NCBI GenBank assembly: GCA_043767025.1
Contig: JAYUHK010000063.1
Span: 1 to 19,350 of the forward strand
Direction: 5' to 3'
DNA length: 19,350 nucleotides
Source of the DNA: JAYUHK01 sp043767025
GTDB taxonomy: Bacteria > Bacteroidota > Bacteroidia > Chitinophagales > Saprospiraceae
How positions within the stretch are numbered: position 1 is the first letter of the stretch; every line of letters starts with the position of its first letter. A model generated the notes under the pieces. It had not been told where the DNA came from, did no database searches, and saw only the letters and a list, made by a program, of their open reading frames with translations. Below, piece by piece: positions 15,251-19,350 of the stretch. Made by a program: the position numbers and the translations under genes.

Positions 15251-15281
15251 CGGCTCATTTTGAAAAAAGAAAAATTATACC

Positions 15282-16733
15282 ATGCAAAAAAGGGAAGAAA
15301 TAGCCAAATTGGTACAAAGTGGCGACTTGGAACGCCCCGTGACGGTCATGGGTTGGGTACGGACGTTCCGCAACAACCAATTTATTGCGCTCAACGACGG
15401 CTCTACGATTCATAATTTACAAATCGTAGTGGATTTTGAAAATACGGACGCAAATTTGTTGCGCCGCATCACGACGGGAGCGGCGATTGGTGTCACAGGA
15501 CTGCTCACCGCTTCGCAAGGCAAGGGACAAACGGCGGAAGTGAAAGCTACGCACATCGAAATTTTCGGCGATAGCGATGCCGAAAAATTTCCGCTCCAAC
15601 CCAAAAAACACAGTTTGGAGTTCCTACGCGAAATTGCGCACTTGCGCTTTCGCACCAATACGTTCAGTGCTATCTTCCGCGTGCGCCATGCTATTGCGTT
15701 TGCGATTCACCAATTTTTTAATGACAAAGGATTTTTTTATATTCACAGTCCGATTATTACGGCTTCCGATGCCGAGGGCGCGGGCGAAATGTTTCGCGTC
15801 ACGACTTTGGACTTGAATAAAACACCGCGCAACGACGACGGCAGCATTAATTTTAAAGAAGATTTTTTTGAGCGCAGTACCAATCTTACCGTTTCGGGGC
15901 AGCTCGAAGCGGAGTTGGCAGCGTTGGCACTCTCCAAAGTCTATACTTTCGGACCTACGTTTCGCGCCGAAAACTCCAATACCACACGCCATTTGGCAGA
16001 ATTTTGGATGATAGAACCCGAAGTCGCCTTCGCAGACTTGGTGGATAATATGGACTTGGCGGAGGCAATGCTCAAATATTGCATCGAATACGCAATGTTG
16101 CACTGCAAAGACGACCTTAATTTTCTCGCCCAACGGCTTGCCGAAGAAGACAAACAAAAGCCGCAAGCAGAGCGCAGCGAGTTGGGTTTGCTCGAAAAAT
16201 TGCAGTTTTGTTTAGACCACGATTTTGAGCGAATCACTTACACAGAGGCTATCGAAATTCTAAAAAATTCTACGCCCAACAAGAAAAAACAGTTCAAATA
16301 TCCTATCGAGGCGTGGGGAGCGGACTTGCAAAGCGAACACGAGCGGTTTTTGGTAGAAAAACACTTCAAAAAACCTGTGATTTTGACCAACTATCCCGCC
16401 GAAATCAAATCTTTTTATATGCGCCAAGACGAACCCAAAGATGGAGTTCCGGGCGCAACAGTTTCCGCGATGGATATTTTATTTCCCGGCATCGGCGAAA
16501 TCATCGGCGGCTCGCAGCGCGAAGAGCGACTCGACAGATTGGAACGCCGCATGAACGAACTGCACATTCCGACCGAAGAAATGTACTGGTTCCTCGACAC
16601 GCGCCGCTTCGGTACTTGCCCGCACGCGGGCTTTGGGCTGGGCTTCGAGCGGCTCGTGCTGTTCATCACGGGCATGAGTAACATACGCGACGTAATTCCG
16701 TTTCCGCGCACGCCCGGAAACGCAGCGTTCTAA
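15282..16733 (+). CDS. asnS: Asparagine-tRNA ligase
   Basis: A 483-aa class IIb aminoacyl-tRNA synthetase that charges tRNA-Asn with asparagine in the cytoplasm. The N-terminal OB-fold anticodon-binding domain covers about 1-110 (VTVMGWVRTFRNNQFIALNDGS). The catalytic domain shows motif 2, FRAENSNTTRHLAEF with R228 and E230, and motif 3, GLGFERLVLF with R457, plus the AsnRS-type ending MSNIRDVIPFPRTPGNAAF. The MIEPEVAFAD segment and the length fit AsnRS and not AspRS. The start ATG at 15282 is preceded by an A-rich leader without a Shine-Dalgarno sequence. priA begins 9 nt after the stop, so the two are almost certainly co-transcribed. Confidence 0.97.
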   Translation: MQKREEIAKLVQSGDLERPVTVMGWVRTFRNNQFIALNDGSTIHNLQIVVDFENTDANLLRRITTGAAIGVTGLLTASQGKGQTAEVKATHIEIFGDSDAEKFPLQPKKHSLEFLREIAHLRFRTNTFSAIFRVRHAIAFAIHQFFNDKGFFYIHSPIITASDAEGAGEMFRVTTLDLNKTPRNDDGSINFKEDFFERSTNLTVSGQLEAELAALALSKVYTFGPTFRAENSNTTRHLAEFWMIEPEVAFADLVDNMDLAEAMLKYCIEYAMLHCKDDLNFLAQRLAEEDKQKPQAERSELGLLEKLQFCLDHDFERITYTEAIEILKNSTPNKKKQFKYPIEAWGADLQSEHERFLVEKHFKKPVILTNYPAEIKSFYMRQDEPKDGVPGATVSAMDILFPGIGEIIGGSQREERLDRLERRMNELHIPTEEMYWFLDTRRFGTCPHAGFGLGFERLVLFITGMSNIRDVIPFPRTPGNAAF

Positions 16734-16742
16734 AATATTTTT

Positions 16743-19193
16743 ATGCAAAATCTTTATGTAGCCGTTATTTTGCCCGTCGCAATCCCCAAAACGTACACTT
16801 ACGCTGTGCCGCAGAGTTGCGTGGCGCAGGTGCAAGTCGGCGTGCGCGTGGAAGTACAGTTCGGAAAAAGCAAATTGTATGCGGGTTTGGTAGCGTCCGT
16901 GACGACCGAAATGCCACAAGGCTACGAAGTAAAACCGATAGTTTCTGTCATTGATTCGCAGCCGATAGTGACGGCGCAGCAACTCGAACTTTGGCACTGG
17001 ATAGCCGAGTATTACCTTTGCACGCTGGGCGAAGTGATGAACGCTGCCCTGCCCAACGCTTTCCGTCTGAGCAGCGAAACGAAAGTCGTCCTCAATCCCG
17101 CCTACGCACACGATTTGGGGCAACTTTCGGACAAAGAATATTTGGTGGCGGAGGCACTTTCTATCCAGAATGAGCTTTCGATAGAGCAGATTCAGGATAT
17201 TTTGAACCAAAAAACCGTCTATCCGCTCCTACAAAAAATGCTGGAACGCGGGATTTTATTTTTGCAAGAAGAATTAAAAACAAAATATCAGCCCAAAACT
17301 ATTTCGTGTGTGCGGCTGCAAGAGCCGTATCTTTCTACACCCGAAAAGCGGCGCGAAGCCTTTGAATTACTCACTCGCTCGGTCAAGCAAACCAACGCAA
17401 TGCTGGCTTACTTTCAACTCGAAAAAACACAATCTTTTGTCCGAAAACAAGAGATATGCGACGTAGCCAAAGTAGATGCCGCCACCGTCGTCGCTTTGGA
17501 AAAAAAAGGTATTTTTACCATTTATGCCCGCGAAGTCAGCCGACTTGGCACTTACGAAGACGAACTCAACTGGCAGCCTGCGTTCACCAACAGTCAGCTG
17601 GAGGCGTACCAGAGTGTTCAGCAGATTTTTAAGAAACAAAATACTGTTTTGCTGCACGGCGTGACGGGTTCTGGAAAGACCAATCTCTACATTCGCCTCA
17701 TCGAGGAAACCCTCGAAAAAGGCGGACAAGTGCTGTACCTGTTGCCCGAAATCGCCCTTACTACGCAAATCACCCAACGACTTCAGAAAATATTTGGCAA
17801 TAAAATAGCCGTTTATCACTCTCGACTTTCCAACAACGAGCGCGTAGAGCTTTGGAAAGACACGCTGGCTGGCAAACCCTTGCTTTTGGGGGCGCGCTCC
17901 GCCCTTTTCTTGCCTTTTTCTAATCTCCAACTAATAGTGGTAGATGAAGAACACGACCCATCGTTTAAGCAAGATGACCCTGCGCCGCGCTACCACGCCC
18001 GCGATGCCGCCATTTATTTGGCACAAAAATTTGGGGCGAAAGTACTGCTCGGCTCTGCCACGCCCTCGCTCGAGTCGTATCAAAACGCAATGCTTGGCAA
18101 ATACGGATTGGTCACTTTGTCCGAGCGGTTTGCGAACTTACCGATGCCCGAAATTATTTTGGCAGATATGAAGGAGGAACAAAAGCAGCGAAAATTGCAG
18201 TCGCATTTTACCACTTTGTTGCTCTCCGAAATAACAGCCGCGCTGGAGCGAAAAGAACAAATTATTTTGTTTCAGAACCGTCGTGGCTATTCGCCGGTGC
18301 TGCAATGCACGGCTTGTGGCTGGAATTCGGAATGTGTGCATTGCGACGTGAGCCTGACGTATCATAAATTTAGCAACAATCTTCGCTGCCATTATTGCGG
18401 CTACCAGACCAATGTGGCGCAAGAATGTCCCGCTTGTCGCGCCCGACACCTCACGATGAAAGGCTTCGGAACGGAAAAAATCGAGGACGAGCTACAGATT
18501 TATTTTCCAGACGCAAAAATAAAGCGCATGGATTTGGACACCGTCCGCAGCAAAAATGCACACGCCACCATCATCAATGATTTTGAAGAAAAACGGATAG
18601 ATATTTTGGTAGGCACACAAATGGTGACCAAAGGATTGGACTTCGACAACGTGGGTTTGGTAGGGATTTTGAGTGCCGACCAACTGCTGCAGTTTCCTGA
18701 CTTTCGAGCGGGCGAGCGCGCTTTTCAGCTCATGGTGCAAGCAAGCGGCAGAGCGGGGCGCAAAAATAAGCGTGGCAAAGTAGTCATACAGACTTTCAAT
18801 CTGGCTCACCCCGTCGTGCAAGAAACCGTCCGCGCAGATTTTCAGCACCTGTTTCATCGGGAACTATCGGAGCGACAAACGTTTGCCTATCCGCCATTTT
18901 TTCGGCTCATCAGTCTGACGGTCAAGCACAAAGACCCGCAAGTAGCGTCCCACGCTGCCCAAGCGGTAGCCAACCTTCTGCGCCGCACACTCGGAAAACG
19001 AGTCATCGGACCCGCCGAACCAAGTATTTCGCGCATTCGCGACCAATATTTATTTGATATTATGATAAAAATGGAGCGCAAAACTACCACCATCGCTGCT
19101 GCCAAAAAACTCATCGCCGACGCTCAACTGTTGCTCCAACAAGAAAAGAAATTTTCGCAGGTGCGCATGAGGATAGACGTGGACCCTTATTAA
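16743..19193 (+). CDS. priA: Primosomal protein N' (replication restart helicase PriA)
   Basis: An 816-aa superfamily 2 helicase that recognises stalled forks and recombination intermediates and reloads the replicative helicase. The N-terminal 3'-DNA-binding domain opens with VAVILPVAIPKTYTYAVP, followed by a winged helix. Walker A is GVTGSGKT (306-313) and the DEEH box is D401-H404, then the aromatic-rich loop DPSFKQDDPAPRYHARD. Eight cysteines form two zinc sites: C522, C525, C531, C534, C549, C552, C562 and C565. GTQMVTKGLDFDNV and QASGRAGR are the later helicase motifs, and the C-terminus ends in the family-typical IDVDP. The length is somewhat above E. coli PriA (732 aa). The stop codon coincides with the first bases of the dispersed repeat at the window end. 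It is downstream of asnS in a probable two-gene operon. Confidence 0.96.
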   Translation: MQNLYVAVILPVAIPKTYTYAVPQSCVAQVQVGVRVEVQFGKSKLYAGLVASVTTEMPQGYEVKPIVSVIDSQPIVTAQQLELWHWIAEYYLCTLGEVMNAALPNAFRLSSETKVVLNPAYAHDLGQLSDKEYLVAEALSIQNELSIEQIQDILNQKTVYPLLQKMLERGILFLQEELKTKYQPKTISCVRLQEPYLSTPEKRREAFELLTRSVKQTNAMLAYFQLEKTQSFVRKQEICDVAKVDAATVVALEKKGIFTIYAREVSRLGTYEDELNWQPAFTNSQLEAYQSVQQIFKKQNTVLLHGVTGSGKTNLYIRLIEETLEKGGQVLYLLPEIALTTQITQRLQKIFGNKIAVYHSRLSNNERVELWKDTLAGKPLLLGARSALFLPFSNLQLIVVDEEHDPSFKQDDPAPRYHARDAAIYLAQKFGAKVLLGSATPSLESYQNAMLGKYGLVTLSERFANLPMPEIILADMKEEQKQRKLQSHFTTLLLSEITAALERKEQIILFQNRRGYSPVLQCTACGWNSECVHCDVSLTYHKFSNNLRCHYCGYQTNVAQECPACRARHLTMKGFGTEKIEDELQIYFPDAKIKRMDLDTVRSKNAHATIINDFEEKRIDILVGTQMVTKGLDFDNVGLVGILSADQLLQFPDFRAGERAFQLMVQASGRAGRKNKRGKVVIQTFNLAHPVVQETVRADFQHLFHRELSERQTFAYPPFFRLISLTVKHKDPQVASHAAQAVANLLRRTLGKRVIGPAEPSISRIRDQYLFDIMIKMERKTTTIAAAKKLIADAQLLLQQEKKFSQVRMRIDVDPY

Positions 19194-19350
19194 CTCATGT
19201 TACGCAAGGATTTTAAATTGGCTCATTTGAGCTTGATTTTGTGGTAATTTCCTTGTCCTTTGTCACTTTTTTTATCCCCAACCCGACCTTCCCCAGAGGG
19301 GAAGGAGAAGAAAGTAACCAAAAAAATCAAGTGCTCTGTATAAATTCTAA
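19191..19350 (+). repeat. Long dispersed repeat unit, right copy
   Basis: This stretch starts at the priA stop codon (TAACTCATGTTACGCA) and runs to the window edge, possibly beyond. It matches the minus strand of 12323-12158 along its whole length. It contains a perfect 8-bp hairpin, CCTTCCCC/GGGGAAGG with loop AGA, at 19287-19305. There is no coding frame in it. The copy lacks the GTGTCC-type end seen near 12 kb, so it is either an end-truncated element or a unit with a different boundary. Confidence 0.7.

Noticed and set aside
16479..17210. 243-codon minus-strand frame across the asnS-priA junction
   Set aside because: It is antisense to two clearly conserved genes and has a biased composition (R, H, F) with no recognisable domain.
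1..19350. tRNA, rRNA, CRISPR array, toxin-antitoxin or phage-defence system
   Set aside because: I looked through the gaps and both strands and saw no cloverleaf, regular spaced repeats, small paired ORFs or defence-type domains.

Overview
The window looks like chromosomal DNA of a Bacteroidota member, probably from the Saprospiria/Chitinophagia side of the phylum; the exact lineage is inference. The signs are a type IX secretion (type B, gliding-motility) C-terminal sorting domain at the left edge, several Bacteroidota-type promoters (TTG, about 20 nt, TAnnTTTG), start codons preceded by A/T-rich sequence with no Shine-Dalgarno motif, mostly TAA stops, a DUF4783 protein, and a Bacteroidota-style long RecQ. 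Coding DNA is of moderate GC; the gaps between genes are very AT-rich.

Layout. 2-229 (+) is the tail of a T9SS cargo protein. It converges on a minus-strand pair: a beta-CASP metallo-beta-lactamase RNase (1866-3257) followed by an unrecognised lipoprotein (316-1833). A gene-free AT-rich stretch of about 460 bp leads to recQ (3716-5926, +). Next come a secreted DUF4783 protein (6138-6530, +), with its own promoter and terminator, and pepP-pyrD (6681-9019, +) behind a textbook promoter. A small one-helix membrane ORF lies at 9222-9350. On the minus strand follow an XRE regulator with a C-terminal ScfR-like domain (9512-10996) and, upstream of it, a putative outer-membrane protein (11072-11809). 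A 570-bp gene-free stretch (11810-12379) is packed with degenerate repeats. Beyond it, all minus, are superoxide dismutase (12380-12991), a lone MoxR ATPase (13262-14233) and a family 2 glycosyltransferase (14460-15182). The last diverges from asnS (15282-16733, +), which is followed 9 nt later by priA (16743-19193, +). The window ends in another copy of the repeat that lies at 12158-12323, in opposite orientation.

Function. Most genes are housekeeping: DNA repair and replication restart (recQ, priA), translation (asnS), pyrimidine synthesis (pyrD), peptide turnover (pepP), oxidative defence (sod). Gene pairs that could be co-transcribed are RNase-lipoprotein, pepP-pyrD, OMP-regulator and asnS-priA. 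I see no phage, CRISPR, toxin-antitoxin or biosynthetic cluster and no clear new multi-gene system. The unusual content is in the non-coding DNA: a two-copy palindromic hairpin repeat with one compensated base pair, a MITE-like element with 17-bp terminal inverted repeats, a 160-bp inverted repeat bracketing a 7-kb housekeeping block, and a perfect 19-bp AT-only inverted repeat. Two protein-level oddities are the pyrD start and the missing metalloprotease motif in the XRE/ScfR regulator.
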